NCBI GenBank assembly: GCA_031769625.1
Contig: JAUIMM010002311.1
Location: 124,001 to 188,000, forward strand
Length of the DNA: 64,000 bases
DNA from: Taudactylus pleione
Taxonomy: Eukaryota > Chordata > Amphibia > Anura > Myobatrachidae
Reading direction: 5' to 3'
Shown: positions 37,306 through 49,223 of the stretch, one piece after another
How positions within the stretch are numbered: position 1 is the first letter of the stretch
How the letters are laid out: the number at the start of each line of letters is the position of its first letter
The notes under the pieces: model-generated
Seen by the model: the letters and a program-made list of their open reading frames with translations, nothing else
Told to the model about the DNA's origin: nothing
The model's database searches: none
Program-made: the position numbers and the translations under genes

Positions 37306-39285
37306 GAAACCACAAAAGCGCATACTTTGTGTTATCTCCTCTTGTAGCAAACACAGACAGCTCAAAATTTCACCAGATCTGTTGAAGACCAAGACCCACA
37401 AATGTGATGTGAAATGGTTTTTCTCTCATGTTGTGTTTAAGAGAAAACTGCAATTGCACGTTTTAGGCCAAAATGCATTGAAAGCAATGGAAATAACAAA
37501 AGCGCATACTTTGTGTTATCTCCTCTTGTAGCAAACACAGACAGCTCAAAATTTCACTGAATGTGTTGAAGACCAAGACCCACAAATGTGATGTGAAATG
37601 GTTATTCTCCCATGTTGCGTTTAAGAGAAAACAGCAATTGCTCGTTTTAGGCCAAAATGCATTGAAAGCAATGGAAACAACAAAAGCGCATACTTTGTGT
37701 TATCTCCTCTTGTAGCAAACACAGACAGCTCAAAATTTCACTGGATGTGTTGAAGACCAAGACCCACAAAGGTGATGTGAAATGGTTATTCTCCCATGTT
37801 GCGTTTAAGAGAAAACAGCAATTGCTCGTTTTAGGCCAAAATGCATTGAAAGCAATGGAAACCACAAAAGCGCATACTTTGTGTTATCTCCTCTTGTAGC
37901 AAACACAGACAGCTCAAAATTTCACTGGATGTGTTGAAGACCAAGACCCACAAATGTGATGTGAAATGGTTATTCTCCCATGTTGCGTTTAAGAGAAAAC
38001 AGCAATTGCTCGTTTTAGGCCAAAATGCATTGAAAGCAATGGAAACAACAAAAGCGCATACTTTGTGTTATCTCCTCTTGTAGCAAACACAGACAGCTCA
38101 AAATTTCACTGGATGTGTTGAAGACCAAGACACACAAATGTGATGTGAAATGGTTTTTCTCCCATGTTGCATTTAAGAGAAAACAGCAAATGAACGTTTT
38201 AGGCCAAAATGCATTGAAAACAATGGAAACAACAAAAGCGCATATTATCTCCTCTTGTAGCAAACACAGACAGCTCAAAATTTCACTGGATGTGTTGAAG
38301 ACCAAGACCCACAAATGTGATGTGAAATGGTTTTTCTCTCATGTTGTGTTTAAGAGAAAACAGCAAATGCACGTTTTAGGCCAAAATGCATTGAAAGCAA
38401 TGGAAATAACAAAAGCGCATACTTTGTGTTATCTCCTCTTGTAGCAAACACAGACAGCTCAAAATTTCATGAGATATGTTGAATACCAAGACCCACAAAT
38501 GTGATGTGAAATGGTTTTTCTCCCATGTTGCGTTTAAGAGAAAACAGCAATTGCTCGTTTTAGGCCAAAATGCATTGAAAGCAATGGAAACAACAAAAGC
38601 GCATACTTTGTGTTATCTCCTCTTGTAGCAAACACAGACAGCTCAAAATTTCACCAGATCTGTTGAAGACCAAGACCCACAAATGTGATGTGAAATGGTT
38701 TTTCTCTCATGTTGTGTTTAAGAGAAAACTGCAATTGCACGTTTTAGGCCAAAATGCATTGAAAGCAATGGAAATAACAAAAGTGCATACTTTGTGTTAT
38801 CTCCTCTTGTAGCAAACACAGACAGCTCAAAATTTCACGAGATGTGTTGAAGACCAAGACCCACAAATGTGATGTGAAATGGTTATTCTCCCATGTTGCG
38901 TTTAAGAGAAAACAGCAATTGCTCGTTTTAGGCCAAATGCATTGAAAGCAATGGAAACAACAAAAGCGCATACTTTGTGTTATCTCCTCTTGTAGCAAAC
39001 ACAGACAGCTCAAAATTTCACTGGATGTGTTGAAGACCAAGACCCAAAATTGTGATGTGAAATGGTTATTCTCCCATGTTGCGTTTAAGAGAAAACAGCA
39101 ATTGCTCGTTTTAGGCCAAAATGCATTGAAAGCAATGGAAACAACAAAAGCGCATACTTTGTGTTATCTCCTCTTGTAGCAAACACAGACAGCTCACAAT
39201 TTCACTGGATGTGTTGAAGACCAAGACACACAAATGTGATGTGAAATGGTTTTTCTCTCATGTTGTGTTTAAGAGAAAACTGCAA
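37306..39285. repeat. Segmental copy g2 (matches about 33640-35620)
   Basis: Partner of g1, ending at the indel-dense scar. Private changes include CATGAGATATGTTGAATACC near 38,468 and a 1-bp loss in GGCCAAATGC near 38,931. Confidence 0.8.
38197..38373. repeat. 177-bp variant monomer, copy 18 (last)
   Basis: ATGAACG sub-lineage, 3,666 bp after copy 16. No further 177-bp unit occurs in the remaining 25.6 kb. Confidence 0.95.
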
Positions 39286-39540
39286 ATGCACGTAAAGATG
39301 CATTGAAAACAATGGAAACAACAAAAGCGCATACTTTGTGTTATCTCCTCTTGTAGCAAACACAGACAGCTCAAAGTTTCACTGATGTGTTGAAGACCAA
39401 GACCCACAAATGTGTTGTGAAATGGTTTTTCCTCTCATGTTGTGTTTAAGAGAAAACAGTAAATGCACGTTTTAGGCCAAAATGCATTGAAAGCAATGGA
39501 AATAACAAAAGCGCATACTTTGTGTTATCTCTCTTGTAGC
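38930..39540. other. Indel-dense scar between array domains 2 and 3
   Basis: Five indels occur in about 600 bp of an array that otherwise shows almost none. They are GGCCAAATGC (-1) near 38,931; GCACGTAAAGATGCATTG near 39,288-39,305 (7 bp short of consensus, with altered bases at the junction); CACTGATGTG (-1) near 39,379; TTTTTCCTCTCATG (+1) near 39,430; and TTATCTCTCTTG (-1) near 39,529. By alignment with 41.4-41.9 kb, the 39.29-kb junction also removes one monomer. Confidence 0.85.
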
Positions 39541-40020
39541 AAACACAGACAGCTCAAAATTTCACCAGATCTGTTGAAGACCAAGACCCACAAATGTGAT
39601 GTGAAATGGTTTTTCTCTCATGTTGTGTTTAAGAGAAAACTGCAATTGCACGTTTTAGGCCAAAATGCATTGAAAGCAATGGAAATAACAAAAGCGCATA
39701 CTTTGTGTTATCTCCTCTTGTAGCAAACACAGACAGCTCAAAATTTCACGAGATGTGTTGAAGACCAAGACCCACAAATGTGATGTGAAATGGTTTTTCT
39801 CCCATGTTGCGTTTAAGAGAAAACAGCAATTGCTCGTTTTAGGCCAAAATGCATTGAAAGCAATGGAAACAACAAAAGCGCATACTTTGTGTTATCTCCT
39901 CTTGTAGCAAACACAGACAGCTCAAAATTTCACTGGATGTGTTGAAGACCAAGACCCACAAATGTGATGTGAAATGGTTATTCTCCCATGTTGCGTTTAA
40001 GAGAAAACAGCAATTGCTCG

Positions 40021-40205
40021 TTTTAGGCCAAAATGCATTGAAAGCAATGGAAACCACAAAAGCGCATACTTTTGTGTTATCTCCTCTTGTAGCAAACACA
40101 GACAGCTCAAAATTTCACCAGATCTGTTGAAGACCAAGACCCACAAATGTGATGTGGAATGGTTTTTCTCCCATGTTGCGTTTAAGAGAAAACAGCAATT
40201 GCTCG
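40021..40205. repeat. 185-bp variant monomer (+1 T), copy 1
   Basis: CATACTTTTGTG has four Ts where the common form has three. It carries GAAACCAC and is followed by a CACCAGATCTG monomer with GTGGAATGG. Confidence 0.93.
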
Positions 40206-42413
40206 TTTTAGGCCAAAATGCATTGAAAGCAATGGAAATAACAAAAGCGCATACTTTGTGTTATCTCCTCTTGTAGCAAACACAGACAGCTCAAAATTTC
40301 ACGAGATGTGTTGAAGACCAAGACCCACAAATGTGATGTGAAATGGTTATTCTCCCATGTTGCGTTTAAGAGAAAACAGCAATTGCTCGTTTTAGGCCAA
40401 AATGCATTGAAAGCAATGGAAACAACAAAAGCGCATACTTTGTGTTATCTCCTCTTGTAGCAAACACAGACAGCTCAAAATTTCACTGGATGTGTTGAAG
40501 ACCAAGACCCAAAATTGTGATGTGAAATGGCTTTTCTCCCATGTTGCGTTTAAGAGAAAACAGCAATTGCTCGTTTTAGGCCAAAATGCATTGAAAGCAA
40601 TGGAAACAACAAAAGCGCATACTTTGTGTTATCTCCTCTTGTAGCAAACACAGACAGCTCAAAATTTCACTGGATGTGTTGAAGACCAAGACCCAAAATT
40701 GTGATGTGAAATGGTTATTCTCCCATGTTGCGTTTAAGAGAAAACAGCAATTGCTCGTTTTAGGCCAAAATGCATTGAAAGCAATGGAAACAACAAAAGC
40801 GCATACTTTGTGTTATCTCCTCTTGTAGCAAACACAGACAGCTCACAATTTCACTGGATGTGTTGAAGACCAAGACACACAAATGTGATGTGAAATGGTT
40901 TTTCTCTCATGTTGTGTTTAAGAGAAAACTGCAAATGCACGTTTTAGGCCAAAATGCATTGAAAGCAATGGAAATAACAAAAGCGCATACTTTGTGTTAT
41001 CTCCTCTTGTAGCAAACACAGACAGCTCAAAATTTCACCAGATCTGTTGAAGACCAATACCCACAAATGTGATGTGAAATGGTTATTCTCCCATGTTGCG
41101 TTTAAGAGAAAACAGCAATTGCTCGTTTTAGGCCAAAATGCATTGAAAGCAATGGAAACAACAAAAGCGCATACTTTGTGTTATCTCCTCTTGTAGCAAA
41201 CACAGACAGCTCAAAATTTCACTGGATGTGTTGAAGACCAAGACCCAAAATTGTGATGTGAAATGGTTATTCTCCCATGTTGCGTTTAAGAGAAAACAGC
41301 AATTGCTCGTTTTAGGCCAAAATGCATTGAAAGCAATGGAAACAACAAAAGCGCATACTTTGTGTTATCTCCTCTTGTAGCAAACACAGACAGCTCACAA
41401 TTTCACTGGATGTGTTGAAGACCAAGACACACAAATGTGATGTGAAATGGTTTTTCTCTCATGTTGTGTTTAAGAGAAAACTGCAAATGCACGTTTTAGG
41501 CCAAAATGCATTGAAAGCAATGGAAATAACAAAAGCGCATACTTTGTGTTATCTCCTCTTGTAGCAAACACAGACAGCTCAAAATTTCACCAGATCTGTT
41601 GAAGACCAAGACCCACAAATGTGATGTGAAATGGTTTTTCTCCCATGTTGCATTTAAGAGAAAAAAGCAAATGAACGTTTTAGGCCAAAATGCATTGAAA
41701 ACAATGGAAACAACAAAAGCGCATACTTTGTGTTATCTCCTCTTGTAGCAAACACAGACAGCTCAAAGTTTCACTGGATGTGTTGAAGACCAAGACCCAC
41801 AAATGTGTTGTGAAATGGTTTTTCTCTCATGTTGTGTTTAAGAGAAAACAGTAAATGCACGTTTTAGGCCAAAATGCATTGAAAGCAATGGAAATAACAA
41901 AAGCGCATACTTTGTGTTATCTCCTCTTGTAGCAAACACAGACAGCTCAAAATTTCACCAGATCTGTTGAAGACCAAGACCCACAAATGTGATGTGAAAT
42001 GGTTTTTCTCTCATGTTGTGTTTAAGAGAAAACTGCAATTGCACGTTTTAGGCCAAAATGCATTGAAAGCAATGGAAATAACAAAAGCGCATACTTTGTG
42101 TTATCTCCTCTTGTAGCAAACACAGACAGCTCAAAATTTCACGAGATGTGTTGAAGACCAAGACCCACAAATGTGATGTGAAATGGTTTTTCTCCCATGT
42201 TGCGTTTAAGAGAAAACAGCAATTGCTCGTTTTAGGCCAAAATGCATTGAAAGCAATGGAAACAACAAAAGCGCATACTTTGTGTTATCTCCTCTTGTAG
42301 CAAACACAGACAGCTCAAAATTTCACTGGATGTGTTGAAGACCAAGACCCACAAATGTGATGTGAAATGGTTATTCTCCCATGTTGCGTTTAAGAGAAAA
42401 CAGCAATTGCTCG

Positions 42414-42598
42414 TTTTAGGCCAAAATGCATTGAAAGCAATGGAAACCACAAAAGCGCATACTTTTGTGTTATCTCCTCTTGTAGCAAACACAGACAGCT
42501 CAAAATTTCACCAGATCTGTTGAAGACCAAGACCCACAAATGTGATGTGGAATGGTTTTTCTCCCATGTTGCGTTTAAGAGAAAACAGCAATTGCTCG
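42414..42598. repeat. 185-bp variant monomer (+1 T), copy 2
   Basis: Same insertion and same neighbours, 2,393 bp (13 monomers + 1) after copy 1. Confidence 0.93.
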
Positions 42599-43702
42599 TT
42601 TTAGGCCAAAATGCATTGAAAGCAATGGAAACAACAAAAGGGCATACTTTGTGTTATCTCCTCTTGTAGCAAACACAGACAGCTCAAAATTTCACTGGAT
42701 GTGTTGAAGACCAAGACCCAAAATTGTGATGTGAAATGGTTATTCTCCCATGTTGCGTTTAAGAGAAAACAGCAATTGCTCGTTTTAGGCCAAAATGCAT
42801 TGAAAGCAATGGAAACAACAAAAGCGCATACTTTGTGTTATCTCCTCTTGTAGCAAACACAGACAGCTCACAATTTCACTGGATGTGTTGAAGACCAAGA
42901 CACACAAATGTGATGTGAAATGGTTTTTCTCTCATGTTGTGTTTAAGAGAAAACTGCAAATGCACGTTTTAGGCCAAAATGCATTGAAAGCAATGGAAAT
43001 AACAAAAGCGCATACTTTGTGTTATCTCCTCTTGTAGCAAACACAGACAGCTCAAAATTTCACCAGATCTGTTGAAGACCAAGACCCACAAATGTGATGT
43101 GAAATGGTTTTTCTCCCATGTTGCATTTAAGAGAAAAAAGCAAATGAACGTTTTAGGCCAAAATGCATTGAAAACAATGGAAACAACAAAAGCGCATACT
43201 TTGTGTTATCTCCTCTTGTAGCAAACACAGACAGCTCAAAGTTTCACTGGATGTGTTGAAGACCAAGACCCACAAATGTGTTGTGAAATGGTTTTTCTCT
43301 CATGTTGTGTTTAAGAGAAAACAGCAAATGCACGTTTTAGGCCAAAATGCATTGAAAGCAATGGAAATAACAAAAGCGCATACTTTGTGTTATCTCCTCT
43401 TGTAGCAAACACAGACAGCTCAAAATTTCACGAGATGTGTTGAAGACCAAGACCCACAAATGTGATGTGAAATGGTTTTTCTCCCATGTTGCGTTTAAGA
43501 GAAAACAGCAATTGCTCGTTTTAGGCCAAAATGCATTGAAAGCAATGGAAACAACAAAAGCGCATACTTTGTGTTATCTCCTCTTGTAGCAAACACAGAC
43601 AGCTCAAAATTTCACTGGATGTGTTGAAGACCAAGACCCACAAATGTGATGTGAAATGGTTATTCTCCCATGTTGCGTTTAAGAGAAAACAGCAATTGCT
43701 CG

Positions 43703-43887
43703 TTTTAGGCCAAAATGCATTGAAAGCAATGGAAACCACAAAAGCGCATACTTTTGTGTTATCTCCTCTTGTAGCAAACACAGACAGCTCAAAATTTCAC
43801 CAGATCTGTTGAAGACCAAGACCCACAAATGTGATGTGGAATGGTTTTTCTCCCATGTTGCGTTTAAGAGAAAAAAGCAAATGAACG
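43703..43887. repeat. 185-bp variant monomer (+1 T), copy 3
   Basis: Same insertion, 1,289 bp (7 monomers + 1) after copy 2. The next monomer start follows a hybrid arm (TTGCGTTTAAGAG then AAAAAAGCAAATGAACG), which suggests a crossover at about 43,860-43,870. Confidence 0.93.
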
Positions 43888-44623
43888 TTTTAGGCCAAAA
43901 TGCATTGAAAACAATGGAAACAACAAAAGCGCATACTTTGTGTTATCTCCTCTTGTAGCAAACACAGACAGCTCAAAGTTTCACTGGATGTGTTGAAGAC
44001 CAAGACCCACAAATGTGTTGTGAAATGGTTTTTCTCTCATGTTGTGTTTAAGAGAAAACAGCAAATGCACGTTTTAGGCCAAAATGCATTGAAAGCAATG
44101 GAAATAACAAAAGCGCATCCTTTGTGTTATCTCCTCTTGTAGCAAACACAGACAGCTCAAAATTTCACCAGATCTGTTGAAGACCAAGACCCACAAATGT
44201 GATGTGAAATGGTTTTTCTCTCATGTTGTGTTTAAGAGAAAACTGCAATTGCACGTTTTAGGCCAAAATGCATTGAAAGCAATGGAAATAACAAAAGCGC
44301 ATACTTTGTGTTATCTCCTCTTGTAGCAAACACAGACAGCTCAAAATTTCACGAGATGTGTTGAAGACCAAGACCCACAAATGTGATGTGAAATGGTTTT
44401 TCTCCCATGTTGCGTTTAAGAGAAAACAGCAATTGCTCGTTTTAGGCCAAAATGCATTGAAAGCAATGGAAACAACAAAAGCGCATACTTTGTGTTATCT
44501 CCTCTTGTAGCAAACACAGACAGCTCAAAATTTCACTGGATGTGTTGAAGACCAAGACCCACAAATGTGATGTGAAATGGTTATTCTCCCATGTTGCGTT
44601 TAAGAGAAAACAGCAATTGCTCG

Positions 44624-44808
44624 TTTTAGGCCAAAATGCATTGAAAGCAATGGAAACCACAAAAGTGCATACTTTTGTGTTATCTCCTCTTGTAGCAAAC
44701 ACAGACAGCTCAAAATTTCACCAGATCTGTTGAAGACCAAGACCCACAAATGTGATGTGGAATGGTTTTTCTCCCATGTTGCATTTAAGAGAAAACAGCA
44801 ATTGCTCG
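44624..44808. repeat. 185-bp variant monomer (+1 T), copy 4
   Basis: Same insertion, 921 bp (5 monomers + 1) after copy 3, with a CpG-decayed GTGCAT just before it. Confidence 0.93.
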
Positions 44809-47499
44809 TTTTAGGCCAAAATGCATTGAAAGCAATGGAAACAACAAAAGCGCATACTTTATGTTATCTCCTCTTGTAGCAAACACAGACAGCTCAAAAT
44901 TTCACTGGATGTGTTGAAGACCAAGACCCACAAATGTGATGTGAAATGGTTATTCTCCCATGTTGCGTTTAAGAGAAAACAGCAATTGCTCGTTTTAGGC
45001 CAAAATGCATTGAAAACAATGGAAACAACAAAAGCGCATACTTTGTGTTATCTCCTCTTGTAGCAAACACAGACAGCTCAAAATTTCACTGGATGTGTTG
45101 AAGACCAAGACCCACAAATGTGATGTGAAATGGTTTTTCTCTCATGTTGTGTTTAAGAGAAAACAGCAAATGCACGTTTTAGGCCAAAATGCATTGAAAG
45201 CAATGGAAATAACAAAAGCGCATCCTTTGTGTTATCTCCTCTTGTAGCAAACACAGACAGCTCAAAATTTCACCAGATCTGTTGAAGACCAAGACCCACA
45301 AATGTGATGTGAAATGTTTTTTCTCTCATGTTGTGTTTAAGAGAAAACTGCAATTGCACGTTTTAGGCCAAAATGCATTGAAAGCAATGGAAATAACAAA
45401 AGCGCATACTTTGTGTTATCTCCTCTTGTAGCAAACACAGACAGCTCAAAATTTCACTGGATGTGTTGAAGACCAAGACCCACAAATGTGATGTGAAATG
45501 GTTTTTCTCCCATGTTGCGTTTAAGAGAAAACAGCAATTGCTCGTTTTAGGCCAAAATGCATTGAAAGCAATGGAAACAAGAAAAGCGCATACTTTGTGT
45601 TATCTCCTCTTGTAGCAAACACAGACAGCTCAAAATTTCACTGGATGTGTTGAAGACCAAGACCCACAAATGTGATGTGAAATGGTTATTCTCCCATGTT
45701 GCGTTTAAGAGAAAACAGCAATTGCTCGTTTTAGGCCAAAATGCATTGAAAGCAATGGAAACAACAAAAGCGCATACTTTGTGTTATCTCCTCTTGTAGC
45801 AAACACAGACAGCTCAAAATTTCACTGGATGTGTTGAAGACCAAGACCCAAAATTGTGATGTGAAATGGTTATTCTCCCATGTTGCGTTTAAGAGAAAAC
45901 AGCAATTGCTCGTTTTAGGCCAAAATGCATTGAAAGCAATGGAAACAACAAAAGCGCATACTTTGTGTTATCTCCTCTTGTAGCAAACACAGACAGCTCA
46001 CAATTTCACTGGATGTGTTGAAGACCAAGACACACAAATGTGATGTGAAATGGTTTTTCTCTCATGTTGTGTTTAAGAGAAAACTGCAAATGCACGTTTT
46101 AGGCCAAAATGCATTGAAAGCAATGGAAATAACAAAAGCGCATCCTTTGTGTTATCTCCTCTTGTAGCAAACACAGACAGCTCAAAATTTCACCAGATCT
46201 GTTGAAGACCAAGACCCACAAATGTGATGTGAAATGGTTTTTCTCTCATGTTGTGTTTAAGAGAAAACTGCAATTGCACGTTTTAGGCCAAAATGCATTG
46301 AAAGCAATGGAAATAACAAAAGCGCATACTTTGTGTTATCTCCTCTTGTAGCAAACACAGACAGCTCAAAATTTCACGAGATGTGTTGAAGACCAAGACC
46401 CACAAATGTGATGTGAAATGGTTTTTCTCCCATGTTGCGTTTAAGAGAAAACAGCAATTGCTCGTTTTAGGCCAAAATGCATTGAAAGCAATGGAAACAA
46501 CAAAAGCGCATACTTTGTGTTATCTCCTCTTGTAGCAAACACAGACAGCTCAAAATTTCACTGGATGTGTTGAAGACCAAGACCCACAAATGTGATGTGA
46601 AATGGTTTTTCTCCCATGTTGCGTTTAAGAGAAAACAGCAATTGCTCGTTTTAGGCCAAAATGCATTGAAAGCAATGGAAACAACAAAAGCGCATACTTT
46701 GTGTTATCTCCTCTTGTAGCAAACACAGACAGCTCAAAATTTCACTGGATGTGTTGAAGACCAAGACCCACAAATGTGATGTGAAATGGTTATTCTCCCA
46801 TGTTGCGTTTAAGAGAAAACAGCAATTGCTCGTTTTAGGCCAAAATGCATTGAAAGCAATGGAAACCACAAAAGCGCATACTTTGTGTTATCTCCTCTTG
46901 TAGCAAACACAGACAGCTCAAAATTTCACTGGATGTGTTGAAGACCAAGACCCACAAATGTGATGTGAAATGGTTTTTCTCCCATGTTGCGTTTAAGAGA
47001 AAACAGCAATTGCTCGTTTTAGGCCAAAATGCATTGAAAGCAATGGAAACAACAAAAGCGCATACTTTGTGTTATCTCCTCTTGTAGCAAACACAGACAG
47101 CTCAAAATTTCACTGGATGTGTTGAAGACCAAGACCCACAAATGTGATGTGAAATGGTTATTCTCCCATGTTGCGTTTAAGAGAAAACAGCAATTGCTCG
47201 TTTTAGGCCAAAATGCATTGAAAACAATGGAAACAACAAAAGCGCATACTTTGTGTTATCTCCTCTTGTAGCAAACACAGACAGCTCAAAATTTCACTGG
47301 ATGTGTTGAAGACCAAGACCCACAAATGTGATGTGAAATGGTTTTTCTCTCATGTTGTGTTTAAGAGAAAACAGCAAATGCACGTTTTAGGCCAAAATGC
47401 ATTGAAAGCAATGGAAATAACAAAAGCGCATCCTTTGTGTTATCTCCTCTTGTAGCAAACACAGACAGCTCAAAATTTCACCAGATCTGTTGAAGACCA

Positions 47500-49220
47500 A
47501 GATCCACAAATGTGATGTGAAATGGTTTTTCTCTCATGTTGTGTTTAAGAGAAAACTGCAATTGCACGTTTTAGGCCAAAATGCATTGAAAGCAATGGAA
47601 ATAACAAAAGCGCATACTTTGTGTTATCTCCTCTTGTAGCAAACACAGACAGCTCAAAATTTCACGAGATGTGTTGAAGACCAAGACCCACAAATGTGAT
47701 GTGAAATGGTTTTTCTCCCATGTTGCGTTTAAGAGAAAACAGCAATTGCTCGTTTTAGGCCAAAATGCATTGAAAGCAATGGAAACAACAAAAGCGCATA
47801 CTTTGTGTTATCTCCTCTTGTAGCAAACACAGACAGCTCAAAATTTCACCAGATCTGTTGAAGACCAAGACCCACAAATGTGATGTGAAATGGTTTTTCT
47901 CTCATGTTGTGTTTAAGAGAAAACTGCAATTGCAAGTTTTAGGCCAAAATGCATTGAAAGCAATGGAAATAACAAAAGCGCATACTTTGTGTTATCTCCT
48001 CTTGTAGCAAACACAGACAGCTCAAAATTTCACGAGATGTGTTGAAGACCAAGACCCACAAATGTGATGTGAAATGGTTATTCTCCCATGTTGCGTTTAA
48101 GAGAAAACAGCAATTGCTCGTTTTAGGCCAAAATGCATTGAAAGCAATGGAAACAACAAAAGCGCATACTTTGTGTTATCTCCTCTTGTAGCAAACACAG
48201 ACAGCTCAAAATTTCACTGGATGTGTTGAAGACCAAGACCCACAAATGTGATGTGAAATGGTTATTCTCCCATGTTGCATTTGAGAAAACAGCAATTGCT
48301 CGATTTAGGCCAAAATGCATTGAAAGCAATGGAAACCACAAAAGCGCATACTTTGTGTTATCTCCTCTTGTAGCAAACACAGACAGCTCAAAATTTCACT
48401 GGATGTGTTGAAGACCAAGACCCACAAATGTGATGTGAAATGGTTTTTCTCTCATGTTGTGTTTAAGAGAAAACTGCAATTGCACGTTTTAGGCCAAAAT
48501 GCATTGAAAGCAATGGAAATAACAAAAGCGCATACTTTGTGTTATCTCCTCTTGTAGCAAACAGAGACAGCTCAAAATTTCACGAGATGTGTTGAAGACC
48601 AATACCCACAAATGTGATGTGAAATTGTTATTCTCCCATGTTGCGTTTAAGAGAAAACAGCAATTGCTCGTTTTTGGCCAAAATGCATTGAAAGCAATGG
48701 AAACAACAAAAGCGCATACTTTGTGTTATCTCCTCTTGTAGCAAACACAGACAGCTCAAAATTTCACTGGATGTGTTGAAGACCAAGACACACAAATGTG
48801 ATGTGAAATGGTTTTTCTCCCATGTTGCGTTTAAGAGAAAACAGCAATTGCTCGTTTTAGGCCAAAATGCATTGAAAGCAATGGAAACAACAAAAGCGCA
48901 TACTTTGTGTTATCTCCTCTTGTAGCAAACACAGACAGCTCAAAATTTCACTGGATGTGTTGAAGACCAAGACCCACAAATGTGATGTGAAATGGTTATT
49001 CTCCCATGTTGCGTTTAAGAGAAAACAGCAATTGCTCGTTTTAGGCCAAAATGCATTGAAATCAATGGAAACCACAAAAGCGCATACTTTTGTGTTATCT
49101 CCTCTTGTAGCAAACACAGACAGCTCAAAATTTCACCAGATCTGTTGAAGACCAAGACCCACAAATGTGATGTGAAATGGTTATTCTCCCATGTTGCGTT
49201 TAAGAGAAAACAGCAATTGC
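47500..49220. repeat. Higher-order marker cassette, copy 1
   Basis: Ordered landmarks are TTGCAAGTTTTAGG (47,930), the 182-bp monomer (48,278), GCTCGATTTAGG (48,299), CAAACAGAGACAGC (48,559), AAATTGTTATTC (48,622) and CGTTTTTGGCC (48,669). Confidence 0.88.
48121..48302. repeat. 182-bp variant monomer (-2 bp), copy 1
   Basis: CATTTGAGAAAAC replaces CATTTAAGAGAAAAC, and the next monomer begins GATTTAGG instead of GTTTTAGG. The hairpin arm is shortened but GAGAAAA is kept. Confidence 0.93.
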
Positions 49221-49223
49221 TCG
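49039..49223. repeat. 185-bp variant monomer (+1 T), copy 5
   Basis: Same insertion, 4,415 bp after copy 4. It carries a private TTGAAATCAATGG change, and the downstream GTGGAATGG monomer seen beside the other copies is missing here. Confidence 0.93.

Larger units (their letters stand above)
8130..38430. repeat. Array domain 2: higher-order blocks containing 177-bp monomers
   Basis: All 18 copies of the 7-bp-deleted monomer lie in this interval. Long segments recur at constant offsets (15,025; 12,470/12,838; 3,121; 2,739; 2,003; 3,666 bp), giving a mosaic of nested segmental duplications. A GGACAAAATGC marker (GGCC changed to GGAC) typically precedes each 177-bp cluster by one or two monomers. 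Confidence 0.85.
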
